Shown: positions 8,511 through 15,816, counted from the stretch's first letter. The stretch: DNA of 31,190 nucleotides from an uncultured Collinsella sp. (GCA_900546825.1 UREE01000017.1:1-31190); one strand, 5' to 3'. Program-made: numbers and translations. The notes: generated by a model not told the origin, from the sequence alone.

Positions 8511-8575
8511 GTTGCGGTGGAATAGTTCCTGTTTGATGCTTTAACCAGCAAAAACAGGAACTATTTCGCCGCAAC
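8511..8575. repeat. Long perfect-pairing hairpin element
   Basis: GTTGCGG (8511-8517) pairs with CCGCAAC (8569-8575), and AATAGTTCCTGTTT (8521-8534) with AAACAGGAACTATT (8552-8565). The three bases between can pair with G-U wobbles, giving a 24-bp stem as RNA with a 17-base loop that holds a further TGCT/AGCA pairing. There is no T-tract. It resembles the other intergenic hairpins in this window in size and plan but not in sequence. Confidence 0.65.
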
Positions 8576-8576
8576 A

Positions 8577-8618
8577 GCAAAAGCCCGCGCTGGCAACAAA
8601 TGTCACCTGCGCGGGCTT
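8577..8618 (-). terminator. Intrinsic terminator of the APC permease gene
   Basis: AAGCCCGCGC (8581-8590) and GCGCGGGCTT (8609-8618) form a 10-bp GC-rich stem. Read on the minus strand it ends in GGGCTTTTGCTG, giving a short U-tract after the stem, 110 bp past the permease stop codon. Confidence 0.65.
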
Positions 8619-8731
8619 GGTGGGCGCTCACAAAGGCACGTTACAGAGGCCCACGTCAGTTATGGATTACCGAACGGCACCGGCACGCGACGCCTCCGTC
8701 GGCTTACCAAGCGATGAAGCTTGCCGCAGTC

Positions 8732-10195
8732 TTAGACTATCGGCGCAATGCCGGCAAAGTGCAGATACAGCGAGATGACCGCCACGACAATGACCACCGC
8801 TGCGATCAGCTTGTCGTGCAGGTGCGGAAGTACCGGCTTACCGCGACCTCGCTCGCCCAGCATATAAACGGGAATGGCCGGAGCAAAAAGGATCGTCGTG
8901 ATCATGACGCCCTGGAGGCCCGTCGACCACACAAGGAACAATGTGTAAATGAAGCCGAGCGTGCCGAAGAATCGCGCCTTGCCGACGCTTGGCGCATGCG
9001 GTCCGTCCAGATGCTCCTTCTTCCAACCAATCACCATGTAATAGGCAGCCGAGCAGACATACGGAACCAGAATCGTGTTAACCGCGCAGCTATAGAAGAA
9101 CTGGTAGGTGCTCGCCGCCACATACGACACGATCAAGAAGAGCTGCGTGATTCCGGAGCTCACGAGAATCGTCACCACCGGGGCATCATGCTTGTTCGTC
9201 TTAGCAAACGCCAGCGGGAAGGAACCCTGGCGCGCCGCCTCGAACGGCGTCTCGGAAGCGATGATGACGTAGCCCAGCATCGCGCCGACCAGCGAGAGGA
9301 TAACGCCAAGGTTTACGATGGCAGCACCAACCGGACCGATTGCGCACTCGAGAATTCCCGCCATGGAGGGCGTTGCGAGCTGTGCCATCTCCTCGCGCGG
9401 CATAATGCCGAGCGACAGCATCGAGATGATCAGATACAGCGTGAATACAGCCGCAAATCCGAGCGCCGTCGAGCGGCCGACGTCACGCACGTACTTAGCA
9501 CGGCCCGAGATAACGACAGCGCCCTCGATGCCCGTGAAGACCCAGACAAGGGCGATCATGGTCGAGACAACCTGCTCGCCAAAGCCAGGACCAGCCGGCT
9601 CTCCCCAGAAGTTGTCCATAAAGATATCGACGTTGAACTTACCCAGGAGCACGATACTCAGCACAAAGAGCCCCAGCGGCACCAGCTTCGCCAACGTGAC
9701 GATCGTGTTAATGCCCGCAGCCTCCTTAACACCACGAAGCACAAGGGCGGTAAGGAACCACAAAAACACGCTGGCGCAGACGATGGAAAGCAGGTTGTTA
9801 CCCGCGCCAAACGCAGGGAAGAAATAGCCCAGCGCGCTAAACAGCAAGAGCGCAAAGCTCACGTTGGAAAGACATGCGCTGATCCAGTAGCCCCAGGCGG
9901 AGTTGAATCCAATGTAATCGCCAAAACCGGCCGCAGCGTATGCATAGATGCCGCCGGTCAGGTCGGGACGGGCCTGAGACAAACCGTTGAACACCATCAT
10001 CAGCGCAAAGACGCCAATGAAGCAAATTCCCCACGAGACGATAACCGCACCGGTATTTGCCCCGCCTGCTGCCATATCGCCGGCAAGCGAAAAGATGCCG
10101 CCACAAATACTGGCGGTAATGACCATCATGGTCAGACGAAAGAGATCGAGGCCATTAGGGTCGATAATCTCGTCGTTTTGAGCTTTAGAGGCCAT
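8732..10195 (-). CDS. APC-superfamily amino acid permease, arginine/ornithine antiporter-like
   Basis: A 487-residue integral membrane protein with about twelve to thirteen helices. The first helix has the ASICGGIFSLAGDMAAGGANTG pattern of the basic amino acid/polyamine antiporter branch (ArcD/AdiC-like), with the unwound GGIFS segment that contacts the substrate amino group. Further family marks are NGLSQARPDLTGGIYAYAAAGFGDYIGFNSAWGYW and VFTGIEGAVVISGRAKY around helix 6. In this branch the transporter typically swaps arginine for ornithine, citrulline or agmatine. It lies downstream of the dimethylargininase-like gene on the same strand, 87 bp away, which fits import of arginine derivatives for that enzyme. 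An AAGGGGGT site lies nine bases before the ATG. Confidence 0.85.
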   Translation of the reverse strand: MASKAQNDEIIDPNGLDLFRLTMMVITASICGGIFSLAGDMAAGGANTGAVIVSWGICFIGVFALMMVFNGLSQARPDLTGGIYAYAAAGFGDYIGFNSAWGYWISACLSNVSFALLLFSALGYFFPAFGAGNNLLSIVCASVFLWFLTALVLRGVKEAAGINTIVTLAKLVPLGLFVLSIVLLGKFNVDIFMDNFWGEPAGPGFGEQVVSTMIALVWVFTGIEGAVVISGRAKYVRDVGRSTALGFAAVFTLYLIISMLSLGIMPREEMAQLATPSMAGILECAIGPVGAAIVNLGVILSLVGAMLGYVIIASETPFEAARQGSFPLAFAKTNKHDAPVVTILVSSGITQLFLIVSYVAASTYQFFYSCAVNTILVPYVCSAAYYMVIGWKKEHLDGPHAPSVGKARFFGTLGFIYTLFLVWSTGLQGVMITTILFAPAIPVYMLGERGRGKPVLPHLHDKLIAAVVIVVAVISLYLHFAGIAPIV

Positions 10196-10232
10196 TGTAT
10201 GTGCACCCCCTTCATCATGTGATCGAACGAAA

Positions 10233-10269
10233 GATGGCCCGGACGCCCCGAATCGGGTGCCGGGCCATC
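10233..10269 (-). terminator. Hairpin between the DDAH-like gene and the permease
   Basis: GATGGCCCGG (10233-10242) pairs with CCGGGCCATC (10260-10269), with a further CCCG/CGGG pairing in the loop. On the minus strand it is followed by TTTCGTTCG, a weak U-rich end. It may reduce read-through from the DDAH-like gene into the permease, or stabilise the upstream message. Confidence 0.5.
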
Positions 10270-10282
10270 GGTCAAGCGATCA

Positions 10283-11086
10283 TCAGACTGTTACAGCTAT
10301 CGCGTTAGAAGCGCAGCGACCTCCGAGTATCGCAAGGCCGCCGGCGACCTTGCGATACTCGGAGGTATCGACGACGAGCGTCTTGTAGCCCAGATCCTGC
10401 ACGGCCTTGAGCACGGTCGGATAGCCCTCGGCAACGATGACCGTACCGTTGACCCAGATGCAGTTGGCGCCGTAAGCCTCGTCCTCGGGCACGACGATCT
10501 TGTTGTACTGGGCAAAGTCGGGCTTATCGATGAACTCACCGGAGACGAGCATGTTGTTGTCCTCGATGTAGTTGACGCCCGTCTTGAGGTGCAGGACCTC
10601 CTCCAGCGGAACCTCGGAGCCCTCGAGGCCCCAGCCTTCAAGAATCTCGCAGAACTGGCGGATACCCTCTTCGTTGGTACGAGCGGAGCGACCGACGTAG
10701 AAATGGTCGCCGACCATCATGACGTCGCCGCCGTCGAGCGTGCCCGGAGAAACGATGTGCTTGACATGCTCGTCGTCAAAGAAGCGACGGACGGCCGGCT
10801 CGATCTCGTCCTTCTCGCCGTTGCGGCTGTCGGCGCCGGGGTTGGTAATGATGGCGCCGCAGCGAGTGATAACGGCCGGATCTTCGACGAAGCAGCTGTC
10901 GGGATACTGCTCGAGTGCCGGCAGTACCGACACGTCAACGCCGCACTGCTCGAGCGCATGCTCGTAATCGTAGTGCTCCTCGATGGCGCGCTCGTAGATG
11001 GGCTGGCCAAGCTCGGGGGCACTCGTGATGCCATTGCTCAGGGACTTGCCGGGGCGGCGGATGATGACGTGGCTGAACTTGGTCAT
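10283..11086 (-). CDS. Dimethylarginine dimethylaminohydrolase-like protein with rearranged, probably inactivating C-terminus
   Basis: DDAH enzymes of the pentein (guanidino-modifying) fold hydrolyse methylated arginines to citrulline using a Cys/His/acid site. Here the acidic substrate loop YPDSCFVEDPAV (61-72, D63, E68, D69), SPGTLDGGDVM (113-123) and the catalytic histidine in LHLKTG (H166) are intact. The family normally ends in Gly-Gly-Leu-x-Cys-x-Ser-Leu-Arg-Phe-stop. In this gene GGL (249-251) is followed by AILGGRCASNAIAVTV, so Ile253 stands at the cysteine position and the frame is shifted. TCG CTG CGC TTC TAA (Ser-Leu-Arg-Phe-stop) is still present out of frame at 10305-10319. The Cys at 258 is an accident of the shifted frame. 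The start has AGGAGG six bases upstream. Probably non-functional as read. Confidence 0.8.
   Translation of the reverse strand: MTKFSHVIIRRPGKSLSNGITSAPELGQPIYERAIEEHYDYEHALEQCGVDVSVLPALEQYPDSCFVEDPAVITRCGAIITNPGADSRNGEKDEIEPAVRRFFDDEHVKHIVSPGTLDGGDVMMVGDHFYVGRSARTNEEGIRQFCEILEGWGLEGSEVPLEEVLHLKTGVNYIEDNNMLVSGEFIDKPDFAQYNKIVVPEDEAYGANCIWVNGTVIVAEGYPTVLKAVQDLGYKTLVVDTSEYRKVAGGLAILGGRCASNAIAVTV
10319..10366. repeat. Perfect 19-bp inverted repeat inside the DDAH-like gene
   Basis: ACCTCCGAGTATCGCAAGG (10319-10337) and its exact reverse complement (10348-10366) flank a 10-base spacer. On the coding strand the 10348-10366 arm encodes the conserved Thr-Ser-Glu-Tyr-Arg-Lys stretch. The other arm stands where the catalytic-cysteine codons should be, so it looks like a templated copy made by strand switching. 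Confidence 0.9.
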
Positions 11087-11182
11087 GATGATCCTCCTTG
11101 GATCTCATAGTACTGAGCGGACTTCCTTGCGTCCGCCTTCCTTCCGATGGCTTTATCTTAGGGTGTCTTTGCTGTTTTGTAT

Positions 11183-11194
11183 ATTGTATACAAT
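11183..11194. promoter_or_regulatory. Candidate GntR/FCD operator ATTGTATACAAT
   Basis: A perfect 12-bp palindrome in the divergent region between the DDAH-like gene and the GntR-type regulator. FCD-type GntR proteins commonly bind sites with a GTATAC core, so this is a natural target for the adjacent regulator. It is 97 bp from the DDAH-like start and 147 bp from the regulator start. Confidence 0.5.
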
Positions 11195-11269
11195 CCCGAA
11201 CGGTAGATAATCCTCGGTAAGCGTATTCCTGCTTATCGGCGCAAAGTAGCACGATTTAGCTGGTCGTTC

Positions 11270-11275
11270 TATAAT
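11270..11275 (+). promoter_or_regulatory. -10 element (TATAAT) upstream of the GntR-type regulator
   Basis: A consensus TATAAT 65 bp before the regulator start codon. No good -35 hexamer is seen 16-18 bases upstream, so the promoter may need an activator or the call may be chance. Confidence 0.35.
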
Positions 11276-11340
11276 TCGACTGAGCTATTCAAGCGAAACG
11301 TATTTAATTTTAGAAATATACCGTTAAGGAACACAAGCTC

Positions 11341-11991
11341 ATGGAAACGCTCAGAAGGCCCCTGAAGGACCACGTATACGACTATATTTCGAGCCGTATT
11401 GACGCCGGCGAGTTGTCCGCCGGCGACCGGCTGAGCGAGCAAGCGATCTGCGATGCCATGGGCGTGTCGCGCACGCCGGTCCGCGAGGCGCTCATCCAGC
11501 TGGCAAGCGATGGCTACCTGGACAATCTCCCCCGCCGCGGATTCCGCGTCCGTGGGTTCGATCAGCAAAACGCCGTTGAAGTCTTTGAGATTATGGGGCC
11601 GCTCGACGGGCAGGCCGCATATCTCGCCTGTCCGAATCTAACTGACGACGATATTACGCAGCTGAAATTTCTCGTCGGCTCCATGGACCTCGCGATCCAA
11701 GGCGGTCTCATCCGTAAGTATGACGACATTCAGCGAGACTTTCACCTTACGTACTTCAACCGCTGTGGCAACGACCGTCTGCGCGATATGATCTCGCAGC
11801 TCGAGCGTTGCTTTATCAAGCGCGATTACGAGACTGTTGACCAGGAGACGGCGTGTAAGCTGCTCAATAAAGCCAACAACGAACATGCTCATATTCTTGA
11901 GTTGTTCGAAGCACGAGATGCGACGGGCGTGCGCGACTACGTTCGCGATGTCCATTGGAACACGGAAAACGCCCAGTTCACTGTCTGGTAG
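11341..11991 (+). CDS. GntR-family transcriptional regulator, FCD subfamily
   Basis: A 216-residue DNA-binding regulator. Residues 5-70 form the winged helix-turn-helix (LKDHVYDYISSRIDAGELSAGDRLSEQAICDAMGVSRTPVREALIQLASDGYL), with the recognition helix around SRTPVREAL. Residues 80-210 form the all-alpha FCD ligand domain; D147 and the histidines in RDFHLTYF, NEHAHI and VHWN are candidates for the metal site found in many FCD proteins. It is divergent from the DDAH-like gene and permease and probably controls them through the palindrome between, with an arginine-related or organic acid effector (inference). The ribosome site is weak, AAGGA about eleven bases before the ATG. Confidence 0.85.
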   Translation: METLRRPLKDHVYDYISSRIDAGELSAGDRLSEQAICDAMGVSRTPVREALIQLASDGYLDNLPRRGFRVRGFDQQNAVEVFEIMGPLDGQAAYLACPNLTDDDITQLKFLVGSMDLAIQGGLIRKYDDIQRDFHLTYFNRCGNDRLRDMISQLERCFIKRDYETVDQETACKLLNKANNEHAHILELFEARDATGVRDYVRDVHWNTENAQFTVW

Positions 11992-12020
11992 GAAAGCAAC
12001 AAGGGACAACGTCGGTCTTA

Positions 12021-12095
12021 AACCTTGGCGCCAGCACCGCCCAAACTGATCCGTTTTCCTCCGTCCCCGAGGGGTCATTCTTTTGGCAGCCAAGA
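12021..12095. repeat. Imperfect palindromic element with TTCCTCCGTCCCC core
   Basis: Outer arms CTTGGCGCCA (12025-12034) and TGGCAGCCAAG (12084-12094) pair with one unpaired or mismatched base, and inner arms TGATCC and GGGTCA pair with one mismatch. Between them lies TTCCTCCGTCCCC (12056-12068), which also occurs at 8482-8494. I recall such strings as frequent between Collinsella genes; the number of copies is not known here. Confidence 0.45.
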
Positions 12096-12127
12096 CAACA
12101 CCGATATTTTGACGCCGACAGCAAAAG

Positions 12128-12220
12128 CCCGCCAGAGCGAGCAAGGTGACGCGAAGCGAGGCGGCATTGACTTTCTGGTCATGCCGCCGCAGTTGAAAGG
12201 CAGATTGCCGCTCTGGCGGG
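12128..12220 (-). terminator. Branched hairpin, likely terminator of the alpha/beta hydrolase gene
   Basis: CCCGCCAGAGCG (12128-12139) pairs perfectly with CGCTCTGGCGGG (12209-12220). The 69-base interior holds its own hairpin, GGCGGCAT with ATGCCGCC. Read on the minus strand the stem ends in GGCGGGCTTTTGCTG, the same ending as the terminator at 8577-8618. Confidence 0.55.
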
Positions 12221-12236
12221 TTTGCAGCGTCGAGCT

Positions 12237-12264
12237 GTTACGCGGTTTGGTAAAACCGCGTAAC
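12237..12264. repeat. Perfect 12-bp hairpin at the hydrolase stop codon
   Basis: GTTACGCGGTTT (12237-12248) and AAACCGCGTAAC (12253-12264) with a GGTA tetraloop. It touches the last base of the TAG stop codon on the minus strand. There is no U-tract, so it may protect the 3' end rather than terminate. Confidence 0.6.
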
Positions 12265-13166
12265 TAGAAGCCGTGGCGCTCCAGGAAACGGAAGGCCAGG
12301 CGGATCCAAGGACGGACCGCCACCTGCTTGTCCTCGTTATCGACCGCGGTGTTGGCGTTGCCGAGCGAAAGCCCGTGACCACCTTGGTCAAAGACGTGCA
12401 TCTCGCAAGCGACGCCCTCCTCGGCCATGCGCTGCGCAAACGGATAGACCTGCGCGATCGGCGCCGTCTTGTCGTCGGACACGCCCCACACAAAGGTCGG
12501 CGGCATCTGACGCGAAACATGCGTGGTGGGGCAGATGTCGGCCAGGTGCTCGTCGGTCGCCTCACCGCCCGTCACCATCGACAGATAGTCGTTGAGCAAA
12601 TCGCGCCCCGTCTTGCCACCCGTCTTGGGAACGCGCAGGTCGATGCGCGGGTCGCGCGTCTGCATGTCGCGCACATAGGCAAAGTCGAGCAGCGGATAGC
12701 CCAGCACCACGGCATCGGGACGAATGTCGTCCGGACGCGACCCGGCAAGCGCCGCGAAGGGACCAGTCTTCCATTGCGTTGCCAGCGAAGCGCAGATCAT
12801 GCCGCCTGCCGAGAAGCCCACGACGCACACGCGCTTGGGATCGACATGCCACTCGTCGGCGTTGGCGCGAACCGTGGCGACCATCTTGGCAAGGTCTGCC
12901 TGCGGGTGAGGAAAGCTCACGTCGCCCGTGCCACTTGTCACATAGTTGAGCACAAAGGCCTGGTAGCCGCGGTCCAAAAACGCAAACGCCACGGGATCCT
13001 GCTCATGCGGAGCGATATGCGTAAACGCACCTCCGCCGCAGATAATCACGGCAGGGCGGCGGCCATTCGGCTTATCGGGCAGCGGCTCGGCACCCAAATA
13101 CGTAAACGTCGCCGGATACTCCTCGGTCGGCTCCTCGCCCCACAGCGCATGGTTCTCGACAATCAT
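12264..13166 (-). CDS. Alpha/beta hydrolase, esterase/lipase type (BD-FAE/acetyl-xylan-esterase-like)
   Basis: A 300-residue serine esterase without signal peptide, presumably cytoplasmic and acting on short-chain ester groups of sugars or similar small molecules. The oxyanion region is VIICGGGAFTHIAP (40-52), replacing the usual HGGG. The nucleophile is S119 in VGFSAGG. The acid is probably D231 or D232 in VWGVSDDKTAP, and the base H264 in QGGHGLSLG. A longer open frame reaches 13373, but AAGGGAG lies five bases before the ATG at 13166 and homologous features begin only there. It is divergent from the PTS IIA gene. Carbohydrate-ester deacetylation is a family-level guess, in keeping with the neighbouring PTS gene. 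Confidence 0.82.
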   Translation of the reverse strand: MIVENHALWGEEPTEEYPATFTYLGAEPLPDKPNGRRPAVIICGGGAFTHIAPHEQDPVAFAFLDRGYQAFVLNYVTSGTGDVSFPHPQADLAKMVATVRANADEWHVDPKRVCVVGFSAGGMICASLATQWKTGPFAALAGSRPDDIRPDAVVLGYPLLDFAYVRDMQTRDPRIDLRVPKTGGKTGRDLLNDYLSMVTGGEATDEHLADICPTTHVSRQMPPTFVWGVSDDKTAPIAQVYPFAQRMAEEGVACEMHVFDQGGHGLSLGNANTAVDNEDKQVAVRPWIRLAFRFLERHGF

Positions 13167-13352
13167 ATGTGCTCCCTTCGCGCAGATTATGCGCCCTTGT
13201 TTTTCGCGTCTAAGCGTACCCCACTTGAGCCCGTGGCGAAGAAACACTCCAGCAATAAGTTTCCCTTCAACTGATATATCACATAATCCCAGTTCAGAGG
13301 TATCGTTGAGCAGCGTAAAATAGGGGCGTTGACCAAGCCGCGAAACACATAT

Positions 13353-13362
13353 GAAACGTTTC
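13353..13362. promoter_or_regulatory. Candidate LacI-type operator GAAACGTTTC
   Basis: A perfect 10-bp palindrome with a central CG, the form bound by LacI/CcpA-family regulators. It is 47 bp before the PTS IIA start and just after a TTGACC (13329-13334) that could be a -35 element; the matching -10 (TATGAA) is only 15 bases away. Confidence 0.35.
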
Positions 13363-13409
13363 CGGCAAACCAAGCGCGCGATATGCGCCTATTTAAGTTG
13401 GAGGCAACT

Positions 13410-13973
13410 ATGGGTCTGCTCGATTCGCTTAAGTCCACCTTCACCTCGACGGGCGAGGCATCCGTTCCGCCCGCAGCAAGCTTCGCCACCCGCGAAGGCG
13501 TCATCTACGCCCCCGTCAACGGCGTGCTCGTCAACCTCGATGAGGTTCCCGATGAGACCATCGCCTCGGGTATGCTCGGTCAGGGCTACGGCATCGAGCC
13601 CATTACCGGCACCATCTATGCGCCCGCCAACGGCCGCATCGGCGCCACCACCGTCACCAACCACTCCATCGGCATGATCACCGAGGACGGTCTTCGCGTG
13701 TTCATCCATGTTGGCCTGGGCACCGTGGAAATGAACGGCAAAGGTTTTGCCCGCTTTGTCGAGATGGGTGACACGGTCAAGGCAGGCCAGCCGCTCATCA
13801 GTTTCGACCGCGAGGCCATCAAGGCCGCCGGTCACGAGGACATCGTGACCGTCATCGTCTCCGAGCTCGATCGTCTTAAGAGCATCGACCATGTCGGCGA
13901 GTCCGGCACGCTTATCGGCGGCAACCCGCTCGTCAAGCTGGGCGACCCGCTGCTGGTAGCCAAGACCAAGTAG
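13410..13973 (+). CDS. crr: PTS glucose-type EIIA component, free-standing
   Basis: A 187-residue cytoplasmic phosphocarrier of the glucose/sucrose IIA family. It accepts phosphate from HPr and passes it to an EIIB domain. The family core is clear: IYAPVNGVLVNLDEVPDETIASGMLGQGYGIEP, APANGRIG, the support histidine H85 in TNHSIG and the phosphorylated histidine H100 in VFIHVGLGTVEMNGKGF. The first 25 residues are an extra Ser/Pro-rich tail. An upstream in-frame extension exists, but GGAGGC four bases before this ATG decides the start. No EIIB/EIIC gene is adjacent, so it must serve one or more transporters encoded elsewhere. The gene symbol is by analogy with E. coli. Confidence 0.92.
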   Translation: MGLLDSLKSTFTSTGEASVPPAASFATREGVIYAPVNGVLVNLDEVPDETIASGMLGQGYGIEPITGTIYAPANGRIGATTVTNHSIGMITEDGLRVFIHVGLGTVEMNGKGFARFVEMGDTVKAGQPLISFDREAIKAAGHEDIVTVIVSELDRLKSIDHVGESGTLIGGNPLVKLGDPLLVAKTK

Positions 13974-14010
13974 CCAGGCCCCGCGCCACACAGCCAAAAG
14001 GCACCTCGTC

Positions 14011-14049
14011 AAGCGCCCGCGACCATTTGGCCGCAGGCGCTTTTCGTTT
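14011..14049 (+). terminator. Terminator of the PTS IIA gene
   Basis: AAGCGCCCGCG (14011-14021) pairs with CGCAGGCGCTT (14032-14042) with one mismatch, followed by TTTTCGTTT, 38 bp past the stop codon. Confidence 0.75.
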
Positions 14050-14154
14050 GAAAAACCATCCCGCCAATGCCTTATCCGTATAGCCCAAATGAGCCGAGCT
14101 GCTAGAATATCGAACTGTATGGATAACTATCATTCAACCGTTATGGGAGGATAC

Positions 14155-15558
14155 GTGAACCGCACCAAAATCGCGCAGCTTTACGCCGATGCCGAGTCGC
14201 TTGGCGGCCAGACCGTCACCGTCGCCGGCTGGGTCAAGTCCATCCGCGACATGAAGAACTTTGGCTTTGTTACGCTCAACGACGGCAGCTGCTTCCGCGA
14301 CCTGCAGGTCGTCATGAACCGCGAGGCACTCGACAACTACGACGAGATCGCCCATCAAAACGTCTCGGCCGCACTCATTTGCACCGGCACCGTCAAGCTG
14401 ACCCCCGATGCGCCCCAGCCCTTCGAGCTTTCTGCCACCTCCATCGAGGTCGAGGGCGTCAGCGCCCCGGATTACCCGCTGCAGAAGAAGCGCGCAACCG
14501 TCGAGTTCCTGCGCACCCAGCAGCACCTGCGCCCGCGCACCAACCTGTTCCGCGCCGTGTTCCGCATCCGTTCTGTCGCGGCTGCCGCCATCCACCGCTT
14601 CTTCCAGGAGCAGGGCTTTGTCTACGTCAACACCCCCATCATCACCACGAGTGACTGCGAGGGCGCCGGCGAGATGTTCCGCGTGACCACGCTCGACCCC
14701 AAAAATCCGCCCCTCACCGAGTCCGGCGAGGTTGACTGGAGCCAGGACTTCTTTGGAAAGCACGCGAGCCTTACCGTATCCGGCCAGCTCAATGCCGAGA
14801 ACTTTGCCATGGCCTTTGGCGACGTGTACACCTTTGGCCCCACCTTCCGCGCCGAAAACTCCAACACCACGCGCCACGCCGCCGAGTTTTGGATGATCGA
14901 GCCCGAGATGGCCTTTGCCGACCTTAACGACTACATGGATAACGCCGAGGCCATGCTCAAGTACGTCCTTAAGGACGTTATGGCCACCTGCCCCGACGAG
15001 CTCAACATGCTCAACAAGTTTGTGGACAAGGGCTTGATCGAGCGCCTGGACCACGTGGCAAACTCCGACTTTGCCCGCGTTACCTACACCGAGGCCGTCG
15101 AGATCCTGGAGCAGGCAGTCGCTGCTGGCCACCAGTTTGATTACCCCGTCAGCTGGGGCATCGACCTGCAGACCGAGCACGAGCGCTTCCTGACCGAGGA
15201 GCACTTTAAGCGCCCGACCTTCGTGACCGACTACCCGGCCGAGATCAAGGCGTTCTACATGCGCATGAACGAGGACGGCAAGACCGTCGCCGCCGCCGAC
15301 TGCCTGGTTCCCGGTATCGGCGAGATTATCGGCGGCTCCCAGCGCGAGGAGCGCCTGGATCTGCTCGAGGCCCGCATCAAGGACCTGGGCATGAATCCCG
15401 AGCAGTACAAGTACTACCTTGACCTGCGCCGCTACGGTTCCTGCAAGCACGCCGGCTACGGTCTGGGCTTCGAGCGCTTGGTCATGTATCTGACCGGCGT
15501 GGGCAACATCCGCGACGTCCTGCCGCACCCGCGCACCGTGGGCAACGCCGACTTCTAA
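14155..15558 (+). CDS. asnS: Asparaginyl-tRNA synthetase
   Basis: A class IIb aminoacyl-tRNA synthetase that charges tRNA-Asn with asparagine. It has an N-terminal OB-fold anticodon-binding domain (VTVAGWVKSIRDMKNFGFVTLNDGS), motif 2 (PTFRAENSNTTRHAAEFWMIEPEMAF) and motif 3 (GYGLGFERLVMYLTGVGNIRDVLPHPR). The sequence is AsnRS rather than AspRS by the HAAEFWMIEPE signature. The open frame runs 22 codons further upstream, but GGGAGG lies four bases before the GTG at 14155, and starting there gives 467 residues, the usual AsnRS length. It is a single-gene unit between two terminators. Its presence implies direct Asn-tRNA charging. Confidence 0.96.
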   Translation: MNRTKIAQLYADAESLGGQTVTVAGWVKSIRDMKNFGFVTLNDGSCFRDLQVVMNREALDNYDEIAHQNVSAALICTGTVKLTPDAPQPFELSATSIEVEGVSAPDYPLQKKRATVEFLRTQQHLRPRTNLFRAVFRIRSVAAAAIHRFFQEQGFVYVNTPIITTSDCEGAGEMFRVTTLDPKNPPLTESGEVDWSQDFFGKHASLTVSGQLNAENFAMAFGDVYTFGPTFRAENSNTTRHAAEFWMIEPEMAFADLNDYMDNAEAMLKYVLKDVMATCPDELNMLNKFVDKGLIERLDHVANSDFARVTYTEAVEILEQAVAAGHQFDYPVSWGIDLQTEHERFLTEEHFKRPTFVTDYPAEIKAFYMRMNEDGKTVAAADCLVPGIGEIIGGSQREERLDLLEARIKDLGMNPEQYKYYLDLRRYGSCKHAGYGLGFERLVMYLTGVGNIRDVLPHPRTVGNADF

Positions 15559-15604
15559 TCGTCGGACGCTAGCTCGCGTCGCCACACGCCAACGCTCATC
15601 GCAT

Positions 15605-15640
15605 AAGCGTCTCTCGACATCGGTCGAGAGACGCTTTTTT
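15605..15640 (+). terminator. Strong intrinsic terminator of asnS
   Basis: AAGCGTCTCTCGAC (15605-15618) pairs perfectly with GTCGAGAGACGCTT (15623-15636) across an ATCG tetraloop, followed by a run of T to 15640. Confidence 0.93.
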
Positions 15641-15672
15641 CAACAACATCCGTCAAGCTTTTGGCAAGTTTT

Positions 15673-15686
15673 TGGTCAGTTGACCA
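15673..15686. promoter_or_regulatory. Candidate operator TGGTCA-GT-TGACCA
   Basis: A perfect 6+6 inverted repeat 131 bp before the WYL-type regulator gene. It may be an autoregulatory site of that protein; no -35/-10 pair is confidently visible near it. Confidence 0.3.
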
Positions 15687-15816
15687 GGGCTGTTGAAAAC
15701 TCGACCCGCCGCTTGCCGACGGCTACCGACCGCCCGGAGTGTCCTGCACCCCTGGGAAAGCCCCGCGCCCTAGGCTCCATACCGTCGCCACCCAAAACGG
15801 AAAGGACGTGGACGCC

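Noticed and set aside
8600..10222. A 540-codon open frame on the plus strand
   Set aside because: Antisense shadow of the APC permease; its composition (His, Arg, Asp rich) is not protein-like.
10305..10319. Programmed frameshift restoring the DDAH end
   Set aside because: A shift would restore Ser-Leu-Arg-Phe but not the missing cysteine codon, and no slippery sequence is evident.
14134..15585. A 483-codon open frame on the minus strand
   Set aside because: Antisense shadow of asnS, no recognisable motifs.
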